Assembly: GCA_030427485.1 (NCBI GenBank)
Contig: JAUICG010000001.1
Coordinates: 344,628-408,627 of the forward strand
Reading direction: 5' to 3'
Length of the DNA: 64,000 nt
Origin: Gammaproteobacteria bacterium
GTDB lineage: Bacteria; Pseudomonadota; Gammaproteobacteria; Pseudomonadales; Halieaceae
The translations under genes were made by a program, and so were the position numbers. Below are positions 19,465 through 28,571 of the stretch, in pieces; the first letter of the stretch is position 1; every line of letters starts with the position of its first letter. Below the pieces are notes generated by a model that saw only the letters and a program-made list of their open reading frames with translations, was not told where the DNA came from and did not search any database.

Positions 19465-19484
19465 CTGACGGGCGGCTCAAAGCC

Positions 19485-20081
19485 TCAGAAGTTGACTTTG
19501 GGCGGCACTTGAATCTGCGGTGAGTCGTCGAACTCGAGCAGGGAGGCGTCCTCGGGATGGCCGAATTTCGCGGCGAAGAACACCGGGGGAAAGCTTTGCC
19601 GGTAGGTGTTGTAAGCCATCACCAGATCATTGAAACCCTGGCGCGCAAACGCCACGCGGTTTTCAGTGCTGGTCAGTTCCTCGGACAGTTGCTGTATGGT
19701 CTCGTTCGCTTTCAGGTCCGGGTAGGCTTCCATCGTGACATTGAGCTTGCCCAGCGCGCCCTGCAGCGCACCCTCCGCGGTGGTCAACCTGCCCAGCGCG
19801 TCCGGACTCACATTGCCGTTGTCCATCGCCTTGAGTATCGCGGCGGCGTCGTTGCGGGCGGTGATCACCGCATCCAGGGTTTCGCGCTCGTGGGCCAGGT
19901 AGGCCTTGGCTGTTTCCACCAGATTGGGTATCAGGTCGTAGCGGCGCTTCAGCTGTACCTCGATCTGCGAGAACGCGTTGAGGTAGCGATTCTTCAGCGT
20001 CACCAGCGAGTTGTAGATGGCGACGATGTAGATGACCAGCCCCAGTAACACCAGCCAGAATACGATAGTGGACAGTTCCAT
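19485..20081 (-). CDS. LemA family protein
   Basis: A 198-residue LemA protein: one N-terminal membrane helix (ELSTIVFWLVLLGLVIYIVAIYN), then the hallmark SLVTLKNRYLNAFSQIEVQLKRRYDLIPNLVETAKAYLAHE, then a helical bundle ending in a short tail. The protein is expected to be anchored in the inner membrane. LemA proteins have no established biochemical activity but are commonly encoded beside M48 proteases, as here. The pqqD-like gene lies about 50 bases upstream on the same strand, so the three may form an operon. Confidence 0.9.
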   Translation of the reverse strand: MELSTIVFWLVLLGLVIYIVAIYNSLVTLKNRYLNAFSQIEVQLKRRYDLIPNLVETAKAYLAHERETLDAVITARNDAAAILKAMDNGNVSPDALGRLTTAEGALQGALGKLNVTMEAYPDLKANETIQQLSEELTSTENRVAFARQGFNDLVMAYNTYRQSFPPVFFAAKFGHPEDASLLEFDDSPQIQVPPKVNF

Positions 20082-20130
20082 AACACAGCTCCCCGGTTGC
20101 TCTATTTGTTATCTGCATTCCGCCTGCGGT

Positions 20131-20412
20131 TTACGAGGCATCCTGCACGGTAATTAGACCACGTTCACAGGCATCTGCAAGCAGGGCCTCCAGGTCTGCC
20201 TGCAACTGCGCTTCCTCCACCTCGTACTCGTCCAGCAGGATGTGGTAGATCGCGGACAAGTCGGCGCCCTCACGGATCAGGTGCCAGATGCGCGTGCCCA
20301 CGGCGTCCAGGCCGAAGTAGCATTCGCTTTCCAGATCCAGTATCACCGTCTCGCCCGCGATTTCCTGGGAAATGACCTTGGGGGAGACTGTGATGACTTG
20401 ATTGAGGTTCAT
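20131..20412 (-). CDS. PqqD-family peptide-binding protein (orphan RRE domain)
   Basis: A PqqD-like protein of 93 residues from the ATG at 20412: NQVITVSPKVISQEIAGETVILDLES, then YFGLDAVGTRIWHLI, then a helical end. This is the winged-helix fold (RiPP recognition element) that binds precursor peptides. The frame is open to an ATG at 20457, but the family begins near the later ATG. No radical-SAM enzyme or precursor peptide lies nearby. Related PqqD proteins occur with HprK-like kinases and nucleotidyltransferase-fold proteins in polysaccharide loci, and such a nucleotidyltransferase is at 11427. Its partner is unknown. Confidence 0.8.
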   Translation of the reverse strand: MNLNQVITVSPKVISQEIAGETVILDLESECYFGLDAVGTRIWHLIREGADLSAIYHILLDEYEVEEAQLQADLEALLADACERGLITVQDAS

Positions 20413-20457
20413 TGGGGCGCCTGTCGGGTCCATCCAGCTTGCTATGGCTTTTGGCAT

Positions 20458-20642
20458 TCGCGCCCGAAGCGGGCAGGGTTTTAGTGTGCGAGAGCCGTCA
20501 GCCGGTGCGAACAGGATAGATCACCTCGCCCCAATCCGAAAGTGCGGGAGCGAGCGGCGCGGATGGCCACGGTTCGTCGATCTGGAACGATAGAGGTCAC
20601 ACCCGCCTGTGTGAACGAGCTCATCAAGACCCCGGAGGCAAC
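20458..20642. other. Intergenic stretch before repeat copy 1
   Basis: No convincing gene is seen in these 185 bases. Short open frames exist on both strands but none has a credible start or family resemblance. A small hairpin, CCCGG at 20631-20635 with CCGGG at 20645-20649, runs into the left end of the adjoining palindromic repeat. Confidence 0.4.
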
Positions 20643-20836
20643 TGCCGGGTAGTGCGTCAGTTTGAAATTTGATGATAGTAGAGAGCCCGGGTGGCGTTGT
20701 TGCGGCCGGGACCGTGTGGCGACAGGACGTCGCCACCCGAGCCTACACAAGGACGTGTGCTTTTTGGCGTGTCCCGGCCGCAACAACGCCACTCGGGCTC
20801 GTATAGACCAATTTCAAACTGACGCACTACCCGGCA
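20643..20836 (+). repeat. Palindromic repeat element, copy 1
   Basis: A 194-bp element bounded by perfect 27-bp terminal inverted repeats (20643-20669 and 20810-20836, beginning TGCCGGGTAGTGCGTCAG). Inside is a 30-bp stem (20683-20712 with 20771-20800) with one G.T pair. The stem encloses two smaller hairpins: GTGGCGAC/GTCGCCAC (8 bp) and ACAC/GTGT, then a T5 run at 20761-20765. A second copy, in the same orientation, lies at about 45384-45577. The inner loop is nearly identical in the two copies, while the long stem differs at ten pairs that all remain paired. No transposase is associated. Its nature (structured RNA, MITE-like element or protein-binding palindrome) is unknown. Confidence 0.8.
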
Positions 20837-20899
20837 GCTGGAAGTATTGAGATCCGGCCTCGTATACACTGTGATTCCCCAAACACAGGAGAACATCAC

Positions 20900-21262
20900 A
20901 TGCCAAGCAATACACAGATAGTCGACGGCTTCATGCAGGCCTGGAACAGCCTGGACCTTGACGCCATCATGGATTACTTCACCGAGGATGCGGCGTACGC
21001 CAATGTACCGATGGGGCCGCCCAACGTTGGTAAGGCTGCCATTCGCGCGTTTATCGAAGGATTCCTCGGGAGTACCAGTGCAATCAACTTCGTGGTGCAC
21101 CACCAGGTGGAGGGTGCGGACGGCGTGGTGATGAACGAGCGCACCGATAAACTCGTGATGGACGGGCGTACGGTGGAACTGCCGGTGATGGGGGTGTTCG
21201 AGTTCAGCGGCGACAAAATCAGCGCCTGGCGGGATTACTTCGATATGGGCGGTTTCGCCTGA
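20900..21262 (+). CDS. Limonene-1,2-epoxide-hydrolase-like protein
   Basis: A 120-residue NTF2-like fold protein that retains the LEH active-site pattern. Tyr33 and Asn35 (AYANVP) match the water-positioning pair, Arg81 and Asp83 (ERTDK) match the catalytic R-x-D, and Trp110/Asp112 (AWRDYFD) match the final W-x-D. Enzymes of this family open epoxides by direct water attack. AGGAG lies upstream of the ATG. It stands alone between the palindromic repeat and the convergent TonB-dependent receptor. The substrate is unknown, but with all key residues kept it is likely an active epoxide hydrolase. Confidence 0.82.
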   Translation: MPSNTQIVDGFMQAWNSLDLDAIMDYFTEDAAYANVPMGPPNVGKAAIRAFIEGFLGSTSAINFVVHHQVEGADGVVMNERTDKLVMDGRTVELPVMGVFEFSGDKISAWRDYFDMGGFA

Positions 21263-21285
21263 AAACGGGCCGGTTGCATGGTAGG

Positions 21286-21315
21286 CCCCGCCGGGCAGCG
21301 CTGTGCCCGGCGGGG
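21286..21315. terminator. Strong GC hairpin between convergent genes
   Basis: CCCCGCCGGGCA at 21286-21297 pairs perfectly with TGCCCGGCGGGG at 21304-21315. It lies between the stops of the epoxide-hydrolase-like gene and the receptor gene. There is no clear U tract on either strand, so it may be a bidirectional transcription barrier rather than a classic terminator. Confidence 0.5.
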
Positions 21316-21334
21316 AGTTAGCTCTAAAAGACGC

Positions 21335-23896
21335 CTAGAACCGGTAGCGCAGCGAGGCGCCGTAGGTACGCGGCGCACCGTAGCTGGCCGCAACCCAGCC
21401 CAGGCTGTCCGGGACGCTGAGGCCGCCGGTGATGTAATCCTCGTCGAAGGCGTTGTTGACGAAGGCTGCGACATCAAAGTCCGAGCCCATCACCGAGCCC
21501 CAGTCCACACGGAAATGCGCCACGGTGTAGGAATCCGCCTCGACTGTGGCCAGGGATTCCTGCAGGTTTTCCTCGCTCCAGCCCAGTCCGGGCCAGCGGA
21601 AGGCGCCGTCATTGGTATCCATATCGTCCTGCCAGTAAGCGCTGGCGGTCAGTGTCACCTCGCCGATGGAAGCGTCCAGCGGCAGGGTGTAGTTGACGGA
21701 CGCGGTCGCCGTATTCTTCGGGATGTAGACAAACGGCGCGTTGGAGTAGTCGACAACGTAGATGCCGCTGCTGTCGGAGACCTGGCGCTCCCACTCGTTG
21801 TAGCTGGCGTCCACGTAGGAGTAGCTCAGCATGAAGACCAGGCTCTCGATCGGCGCTACCGTGATATCGAACTCCACGCCGTTGATATCAGCCTTCGCGG
21901 CGTTGGCGGTAAAGGTCTCGAAAGCGCCCGTATCCGGGTTGGTCCCCGACAGAGTCTTCTGGATATCGTCGAACTCCTGGGCATAGATCGCCAGGTTGGT
22001 GCGCACGCTCGCCAGGTCCCACAGATCCCAGTCGGTCTTGTGTCCCAACTCGTAGGTGAGCACGGTTTCCGGGTCGAACGGCTGCAGCGAGAAGTTGTTC
22101 ACCCCGCGCAGGTTGAAGCCGCCGGAGCGGTAGCCGGTCGCGACACTCAGGTATACCAGCATATCCTCCCTGGGGTTCCAGTTGACCGAACCGCGCCAGG
22201 TGAGTTTGTCGAAGCTCTCGTCCACCTTGCGCGAACAGGCGTCATCCGGCAGCAGCTGGTTGTTCTCGTCCTTCACCGCGCAACCGTAGATCAGGGTATT
22301 GTTGTCCAGCGAGAAATTCTTCACCTCCATCTTGCGATCGTCCCAGGTTTGCCGCAGGCCGGCGGTGACAGACCACTGCTCGTTGAACATGTAGTTGGCC
22401 TCGCCGAAGATCGCCCAGGTTTCGTTCTCGGCATCGCCATTGGGTGAGTCCTGCAGGAAACCGTTCTGGGCGATGTACCAGAGCTGGTTGACGTCCGGGA
22501 TGTCAATGGGGGACGGGCCTGTGGGCCACTCCGGGTTTCCTCCGAGCACCTGGGTCGGCAGCGTTTGCGAGCCGTCCATATTCATCCAGAACACACCGGC
22601 GATCCAGTCCAGCTTGTCGTCGAAGGCATTGCCGAGGAGCTGCAGTTCGTCGCTGTACTGGGTGGCGGTCACCTCGCCGGACTGCGGGTTGAGCGTCACT
22701 GGCGACGTCAGTGAGGTGATCGCGCCAAATATCGGGATCGCCGTGCCGTCCGCATCGGTGGAGGATTTGCTGTCGAGATCGCGGTAGCCGAAGATGTTCT
22801 TGATCGTGACCGCATCATTGATCTCGAACTCGGTGGTATTGGCGAAGAAAATATTCTCAACCTTGTCCTTGCCGTTCACATCCGTTTCGATCTTGTCCCA
22901 GTCGCGGGCGGCCTGGCGTGCGAGCGCTTCATCGACTTCCGGCTCCGACGGCGCACCGAGGCGGGAAGCTCCCCCGTTGAAGACCGCGTTGGTGAGCCGC
23001 CCGAGGCCCGCGTCCGAGTTGAATGCCAGCGGGACGGGAACCGGGTTGTGCATGTCGTTTTCATCGTACGATACCGTGGCGTAGTTGCTCAGGCGATCAT
23101 TGGGCGTCCAGTCCATCGTGACCCGCAGGCCGTAGGAGTCCTCGTCCCAGAACTGCTCGTTGCCGCGCAGCGCGTTGTCCGCGACGTTGTCCTGGTAGCC
23201 GTCGCGGTCGATGCTGATACCGGCGACGCGGAATCGCAGCGTGTCGTTGACGGGCAGGTCCACCGCGCCCTCCACGTGCACGAGGTCGTAGTTGCCCAGT
23301 CGGGTCTCGAGGTAGCCGCCGAGTTCCTCACCCGGACGGGTTGGCGTGAACAGCAGCGCGCCGCCGGTGCTGTTGCGCCCGAACAGCGTGCCCTGCGGCC
23401 CCTTCAGCACCTGCACATTGGCGAGATCGTACATCGCGAGGTTGGTGCCCTGGGTCGGGGTCAGTACCACCTCGGCGAAGTAGATCGGCACCGCGGGGTC
23501 TTCAGTGATGGTAACGGTCGAGGGGCGCTGGCCACGCAGGGTGATCAGCGGGCTGTTGGTACCCGTGCCCCCGGAGGAGATGCGCAGGGAAGGCACATGT
23601 ATGCCGAGGTCTTCCACGCGCGTGATGTTCTGTTCGCGCAGGTATTCGGAACTCAACGCGGTGACCGCCAGCGGAATGTCCTGCAGCAACTCCTCGCGAC
23701 GGCGGGCGGTTACCACGACTTCCTCGAGCGCGACCAGTTGGCGCTCGCCGGGCGCTTGCTGCGTCTGCGCGGCAGCGCCCGTGGCGTAGCCTCCCGAACC
23801 TGCGGCCAGCAGCGCAATCGCCAGGGTGGTACTGAGGTTGTCGCGCTGCCTGCCGGTCGGGCGCAGGGCTGATTTTTGACGTTTCGGGTTGTTCAT
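21335..23896 (-). CDS. TonB-dependent outer-membrane receptor
   Basis: An 853-residue receptor with an N-terminal export signal ending near ATGAAAQ. The TonB-box/plug start is LEEVVVTARRREELLQDIPLAVTALS, and the plug signature QVLKGPQGTLFGRNSTGGALLFTP follows. A long beta-barrel closes with the C-terminal aromatic signature ASLRYRF. Such receptors import substrates across the outer membrane with energy from TonB. The ERRREELLQD plug start is the large sphingomonad/marine-type class, often used for organic compounds rather than siderophores. AGAGGT nine bases upstream serves the ATG. No substrate can be assigned; the gene converges with the epoxide-hydrolase-like gene. Confidence 0.92.
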   Translation of the reverse strand: MNNPKRQKSALRPTGRQRDNLSTTLAIALLAAGSGGYATGAAAQTQQAPGERQLVALEEVVVTARRREELLQDIPLAVTALSSEYLREQNITRVEDLGIHVPSLRISSGGTGTNSPLITLRGQRPSTVTITEDPAVPIYFAEVVLTPTQGTNLAMYDLANVQVLKGPQGTLFGRNSTGGALLFTPTRPGEELGGYLETRLGNYDLVHVEGAVDLPVNDTLRFRVAGISIDRDGYQDNVADNALRGNEQFWDEDSYGLRVTMDWTPNDRLSNYATVSYDENDMHNPVPVPLAFNSDAGLGRLTNAVFNGGASRLGAPSEPEVDEALARQAARDWDKIETDVNGKDKVENIFFANTTEFEINDAVTIKNIFGYRDLDSKSSTDADGTAIPIFGAITSLTSPVTLNPQSGEVTATQYSDELQLLGNAFDDKLDWIAGVFWMNMDGSQTLPTQVLGGNPEWPTGPSPIDIPDVNQLWYIAQNGFLQDSPNGDAENETWAIFGEANYMFNEQWSVTAGLRQTWDDRKMEVKNFSLDNNTLIYGCAVKDENNQLLPDDACSRKVDESFDKLTWRGSVNWNPREDMLVYLSVATGYRSGGFNLRGVNNFSLQPFDPETVLTYELGHKTDWDLWDLASVRTNLAIYAQEFDDIQKTLSGTNPDTGAFETFTANAAKADINGVEFDITVAPIESLVFMLSYSYVDASYNEWERQVSDSSGIYVVDYSNAPFVYIPKNTATASVNYTLPLDASIGEVTLTASAYWQDDMDTNDGAFRWPGLGWSEENLQESLATVEADSYTVAHFRVDWGSVMGSDFDVAAFVNNAFDEDYITGGLSVPDSLGWVAASYGAPRTYGASLRYRF

Positions 23897-24421
23897 GATT
23901 GTAGACCTCTCGGGCTCTTATGATTGCGGGTGAAACCACCTTCTCGCGCGCGCAGCATTGAACGTTTGTTTGTCCCCGGCGACCTGCTGCTGATGACAGC
24001 CACGACCTGCGCTCTCGTCTGGTTGTTGCGGATGGTACCGTGCCGGGTAACGGTAATCAACTATGTTGTTCATAAAATGATGCCGGTTTTCATGTGTGCG
24101 TTTTTTCGGTCGCAGACGGGGGACCCTCGCTCCCGCGCCAGGAGTGAGCAGCCGCGACTGCCCCACAATGCTGCCAGTACACGCGATTTCGGAGCTCGCC
24201 CATCGTTATTCCCGGGTCAGCGTTGAACGCCTGCGCCGAGAATACAAAACTCCTTTTTATGATGATTCCGCCGTCCGTTTTCTCCCCAGCCAACGTAAAT
24301 GAGTCAGTATGCGAAGTCCATCGGAGAAAGCGTGGATATCCGGCGGGACTAGCCTGAACCGGCCATAGCACTAGGATGCAGGCGCAGTGGCAGGTGCGGC
24401 GACGCCCTCGCCGCGATCAGG
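23897..24421. other. Intergenic region between the two TonB-dependent receptor genes
   Basis: This 525-base stretch holds the promoter region of the receptor at 21335-23896 and the downstream end of the one at 24422. A hairpin GCGGCGA (24396-24402) with TCGCCGC (24408-24414), just after the upstream receptor's stop, could end its transcript but lacks a U run. The A/T-rich part near 24050-24110 is the likely promoter zone. No credible gene was found on either strand. Confidence 0.45.
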
Positions 24422-26875
24422 TCAGTTGGCGGCGCCGAAGTTGTAGCGCACGCGCGCGCCGAACATGCGCGGCAGGCCGGTCATGCCGGTTTCGAAGCCG
24501 GCCACGCCCCAGAGGCCGGAGCGGTACACTTCGTATTCCTCGTCGAATGCATTGGTCACGAACAACGAGCCGTCAAAGGCACTGCCGCCGATCGCGTTCC
24601 AGTTCACGTTGAAGTTGACGAGGTCGTAACCGTCGAGTTCGTACATCGGGCTGACTGTTTCCGATACTGCCAGTTGATCGCTGAAATAGACGTAGGTGGC
24701 GCCGAGATCGATATCGCCGTAGTCCGCGGGCACCGGCAGCAGGTAGCGCACATTCGCCACCAGCTGGTTCTTCGGTGAATACGGCAACTCCTCTCCCTCG
24801 GAGGTCGACAGCGCAGCCGGCGTCGCGCCGGTGGATGCGACCAGGGCGGAGACGTCTTCCAGTTCCAGCACCTCGGTGTTCAGGTAGGTGTAGGCCAGCC
24901 CGAACTGTATATTGTCTGTCAGGTTGACATTGCCCTCGACTTCCACGCCCCAGATGCGGGATTTACCGGCGTTCACGATTGCCGTTGAGCCGGTGCCATT
25001 GGAGGTAAGAATGCCCTGTTGCAGTTGCTGGTCGCGGAAATCGTTGTAGAACATGGCGATGTTGAACACACCCGGGAAGCGGCCGCTGAAGGTGTTCTTT
25101 GAGCCGATTTCGTAGGTGTCGACTTTCTCCGGGCCGTGGATATCGATACGTTCGCCGCTCGGTGACGGCGTGTGCTCGCCCGCCGGGTTGACACTGCCCT
25201 GGCGGTAGCCGCGCGCATACTTCACGTAGAGCAGGTTGTCCACGGTGGGCTTGTAGCTCAAATCGGCGATCCACGTGGGTTTGTCACTCTTCTGCTTCAT
25301 GTCGGCCTCACCCAGGTCCACCACCGCTATCGGCGCTTGCAGGGTGTTGCTGGTGGCGAACTCGTAGCGCGTGTCCTTTGAGGTGCCCTTGGTGTCGTCC
25401 CAGGTATAACGCGCACCACCGGTGACGCTGAGCTGGTCGCTGATGTCATAGGTCGCCTGCGAATAGACCGCCTGGTTGTCGTACTCCACCCCCTGCTCGG
25501 TGAGCAGGACGTTCGACAGCAGGAAGATCGACGCGCAGCGGAAATCATTCGCATTTTTGGTATTCAGGGTCGCGAGGTCGCAGTCGATCTGCCCGGGCGA
25601 CTGCTGGCCAGTATTGCCATCGGGTTCGCTGTGCTCGTAGTACAGGCCAGCCTGCCAGGTCAGCCTGTCGTCAAACGAGGAGCCCTGCAGCTGCAGTTCC
25701 TCCACCACGGTTTCCTGGCTGGTGGTCGGCAGACCGGGGCGGACGCCGGTGGTCGCGAATACCCGCTCGCCGCCCGGAATAATAAAGTTCGTGCCGAACA
25801 GGTCGGAGGCGTTGGTTGTCTCCAGGTTGGCATAGGAAAAGATATTCCTGATCAGCAACTCGTCGTTGATTTCCCAGTCAGTGTGATTGATCACCTGCCA
25901 TTGCTCGATCTTGACGCCCGCCTCGGGCACGGTGCTGGCGACGTCATAGAAGTCGTTCTGTCCGGTGGCCTGCTGGCGCTGCAGCTGCGCATTACAGTGC
26001 GGAACATAGAGAAAGCCCAGCAGTGCGGTCGGGCCGGTGCCGTCGTTGCAGGCGACCAGCGTGGAGGGCTGGCTGTTGGTATTGGAGTTGGTATATGTCG
26101 CCACCGTGTAGTTCTGCAGCGAGTCGGTGATGTCCACTGACATGCTCAGGCGCCCGGAGACGTAATTGACGTCCGCGAGATCGTTGGGGCCGATGTTGGT
26201 GATATTGTTGAGGATGCCGTCCCGTTTCTGCTGGTCGAAGCCGGCGCGCACGCGCACGCGGTCCGACAGCGGGACATTGAGCACGCCCTGCGTGCGGTAC
26301 ATGTCGAAGTTGCCCACCGATCCCTCGACGTAACCTTCGAATTCCTCGGTCGGGCGCTTGGGCGTGATCAATACCGCGCCGCCGGTGGTATTGCGGCCGA
26401 ACAGCGTGCCCTGCGGGCCCTTCAGCACCTGTACGTTCTCCAGGTCGAAGAACGAGCCGGGGCCGGCGCCGTCGCCGGAGGTCTGGGCATTGGTGCCGCG
26501 CGGCGCGACGACTTCGGCAAAGTAAGTGCCCACCGATGCCGTGGTGCGCAGCTCCTGGGTGAAGCCGCGGATCGCGAACGAGCTGTTCACGGCGCCGAAA
26601 CGCTGGTTGACCGAGAGCGACGGCGTGTAGGTCGCGAGATCGGCGGAGTTGACGACGTTGGCGTTATCCAGTTGTCGCTGGTTGAACACGGTCATCGAAA
26701 TCGGCACGTCCTGCAGCAGTTCCTCGCGGCGCCGCGCGGTCACCACCACCTCTTCCAGCAGCGAGACATTCGGACCGGGCGGCGCGCCCGTATCCTGGGC
26801 CAGCGCCGGGCTCGCGGCGTATATGCCGAGCAGGGGCAGGGTGAGCGCCAACAGATTCTGGCCTGGTTTTTTCAT
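24422..26875 (-). CDS. TonB-dependent outer-membrane receptor
   Basis: An 817-residue receptor from the ATG at 26875. The signal peptide is MKKPGQNLLALTLPLLGIYAASPALAQ. The TonB box and plug start is LEEVVVTARRREELLQDVPISMTVFN, and QVLKGPQGTLFGRNTTGGAVLITP follows. The barrel ends GARVRYNF plus a short tail. AAGGGAG lies eight bases before this ATG and only two bases before another in-frame ATG at 26881, so 26875 is preferred over the open upstream frame. It is paralogous to the neighbouring receptor. The cargo is unknown. Confidence 0.92.
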   Translation of the reverse strand: MKKPGQNLLALTLPLLGIYAASPALAQDTGAPPGPNVSLLEEVVVTARRREELLQDVPISMTVFNQRQLDNANVVNSADLATYTPSLSVNQRFGAVNSSFAIRGFTQELRTTASVGTYFAEVVAPRGTNAQTSGDGAGPGSFFDLENVQVLKGPQGTLFGRNTTGGAVLITPKRPTEEFEGYVEGSVGNFDMYRTQGVLNVPLSDRVRVRAGFDQQKRDGILNNITNIGPNDLADVNYVSGRLSMSVDITDSLQNYTVATYTNSNTNSQPSTLVACNDGTGPTALLGFLYVPHCNAQLQRQQATGQNDFYDVASTVPEAGVKIEQWQVINHTDWEINDELLIRNIFSYANLETTNASDLFGTNFIIPGGERVFATTGVRPGLPTTSQETVVEELQLQGSSFDDRLTWQAGLYYEHSEPDGNTGQQSPGQIDCDLATLNTKNANDFRCASIFLLSNVLLTEQGVEYDNQAVYSQATYDISDQLSVTGGARYTWDDTKGTSKDTRYEFATSNTLQAPIAVVDLGEADMKQKSDKPTWIADLSYKPTVDNLLYVKYARGYRQGSVNPAGEHTPSPSGERIDIHGPEKVDTYEIGSKNTFSGRFPGVFNIAMFYNDFRDQQLQQGILTSNGTGSTAIVNAGKSRIWGVEVEGNVNLTDNIQFGLAYTYLNTEVLELEDVSALVASTGATPAALSTSEGEELPYSPKNQLVANVRYLLPVPADYGDIDLGATYVYFSDQLAVSETVSPMYELDGYDLVNFNVNWNAIGGSAFDGSLFVTNAFDEEYEVYRSGLWGVAGFETGMTGLPRMFGARVRYNFGAAN

Positions 26876-27103
26876 AGTCATCACTCCCTTGTTACTTATT
26901 TTTATGCTGCGCCGGCGGAAGAGGTAGCCAGCGAACAATACCATCAAACGAGATGCTTGTGACAGAGTTTCCTGCGTTCCAAGGTAGACGAAGGCGGGGG
27001 CGCAATCTCAACCGCAAGCGCAGTTCTATCGGCATTTCCTGCAATGTCACCGACGCGGGGCGGGCCGGAGGTGCGCCGCGCTGCGACTGAAAGCCCTGTC
27101 CGC

Positions 27104-28480
27104 CTAAGCGTTTTTCCCCGGAGCTGCGACCGGGCCGGACTGAACTGCGCGCATCCAGCGCGCGCTCCTGAAGTACAGGATGGCGACCACCGTGCCCACG
27201 CAGGACGCAATAAACCCCGCCCACCACAGCCCGTCAGCACCCAACGGGGTGTGCCGGGACAACAGGTACGCGGCCGGCAGCTGCACCAGCCAGATGCCGG
27301 CGACGGTCAACAACATCGCGGTCAGCGTATCGCCGGCGCCGCGAAAACAGCCCGTTAGCGAAAGCTGGAGTCCGCTGAGCGGGAAGGACAGTGAAAAGAT
27401 GCGCAGCACCAGCGCGCCCTGCGCAATCAGCTCCGGCTGGCCCGGCACGAATACGCTCACAATCGGCGTGGCGAAACTGAACAACACGGCTGCGAGCAGC
27501 AACATCATCGAGGTGTTGGCTGTCGCCGATACCAGCGCGGTTCGCCTCGCGCGCACGCTGTCGCTCGCGCCCAGGCTCTGCCCGACGAGGATCGACGTGG
27601 CCATGGACAGGCTGAATGCGGGAATGATGGTGAACGTGAGCATGCGAAACACCAGTCCGTACGCCGCGAGCACGACTGTATCGAAGCGGGCGGCCAACAT
27701 GGTCATCGCCGCCACAGTCAATGCCTGCATCGACTGCTCCAGCGAGGCGGGAAGGCCCAGCCTGGCGAGCCTGGAGATGCCCGACCAGCGCGGGTACAGG
27801 TGCCGCGGCCTGATGCGCAAGCCGAAGCGGGGTCTCAGCATCAGGGCGATGCCGGCGATGGCGGTGATACACTGGGTCAACACGGTCGCGCAGGCCGCAC
27901 CCTGCACGCCGAGCGTCGGAACCGGCCCCCACCCGAAGATCAACAGCGGGTCCAGCAGCGCGTTCAGCGCCACACTGGCGAGTATCACCCGCAGCGGCGC
28001 CCTGGCTTCGCCGATACCGCGCAGCATGGCCTGGTAGAACGCGCCCAGGAACAGGAACACCGTGCCAGCGAGCGAGATGCGCAGATACAGCAGCGCGCTG
28101 TCGAACACGGCATCCCTGGCGCCAATGGTGCGCAGGATATAGGGCGCCGCCAGAAAGCTGACAACGGTCAATACTATTGCGAGGAGTACCATCGCGATGA
28201 GGCACTGCGCGACGGTCTGGTTTACCTGCGCGGTATTTTTTGCGCCGTGGTACTGCGCCACCAGGATTGTGCCCGCCAGGGACAGTCCGCTGCCCAGCGA
28301 GATCAGGAGCAGGATGACGGGGAAGCAGACTGATACCACGGCTACCGCGTCGGCGCCGAGGCGGCCGACCCAGAAAGCATTGATCAGGTGGTAGCTGGTC
28401 TGCACCGCGCCACCGATAGTGATCGGTATGCCGAGCGTCAGCAGTTGCCGCAGGATCGGCGAGTGCTCAGCGCTGCGCAT
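27104..28480 (-). CDS. MATE-family efflux transporter
   Basis: A 458-residue multidrug and toxin extrusion protein with about twelve membrane segments. The start MRSAEHSPILRQLLTLGIPITIGGAVQTSYHLINAFWVGRLGADAVA is the usual first helix with the FW-GRLG pattern. The second half repeats it (RLGLPASLEQSMQALTVAAMTMLAARF). The open frame runs 98 codons further upstream, but that part is arginine-rich and not membrane-like; the ATG at 28480 has ACAGG just before it. It exports cations or drugs using an ion gradient. The TetR gene immediately upstream on the same strand probably controls it. Confidence 0.9.
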   Translation of the reverse strand: MRSAEHSPILRQLLTLGIPITIGGAVQTSYHLINAFWVGRLGADAVAVVSVCFPVILLLISLGSGLSLAGTILVAQYHGAKNTAQVNQTVAQCLIAMVLLAIVLTVVSFLAAPYILRTIGARDAVFDSALLYLRISLAGTVFLFLGAFYQAMLRGIGEARAPLRVILASVALNALLDPLLIFGWGPVPTLGVQGAACATVLTQCITAIAGIALMLRPRFGLRIRPRHLYPRWSGISRLARLGLPASLEQSMQALTVAAMTMLAARFDTVVLAAYGLVFRMLTFTIIPAFSLSMATSILVGQSLGASDSVRARRTALVSATANTSMMLLLAAVLFSFATPIVSVFVPGQPELIAQGALVLRIFSLSFPLSGLQLSLTGCFRGAGDTLTAMLLTVAGIWLVQLPAAYLLSRHTPLGADGLWWAGFIASCVGTVVAILYFRSARWMRAVQSGPVAAPGKNA

Positions 28481-28571
28481 TGACCTGTTCACGGCTTGCC
28501 GGCCCCGCCTGGTTGCCGAAGCTGGCGCGAACAGTAGCGGTTTTCTCCGCGCCCGCTGCGGGTGTGCCGCT

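Noticed and set aside
20643..20836. Integron attC site or integron cassette array
   Set aside because: The palindrome lacks the GTTRRRY/RYYYAAC core sites, there is no integrase, and the two copies are 25 kb apart with ordinary genes between.
20481..21103. Minus-strand open frames over repeat copy 1, one of which shares a GRDTPKS...GSGGDVLSPHG-type sequence with a frame at 45188-45628
   Set aside because: The shared peptide is just the translation of the palindromic repeat. Neither frame has a ribosome-binding site, and outside the repeat the two proteins are unrelated.
23897..24421. Small proteins between the two TonB-dependent receptors
   Set aside because: The available frames (about 70-100 codons) have no ribosome-binding site, biased composition and no recognisable motif.
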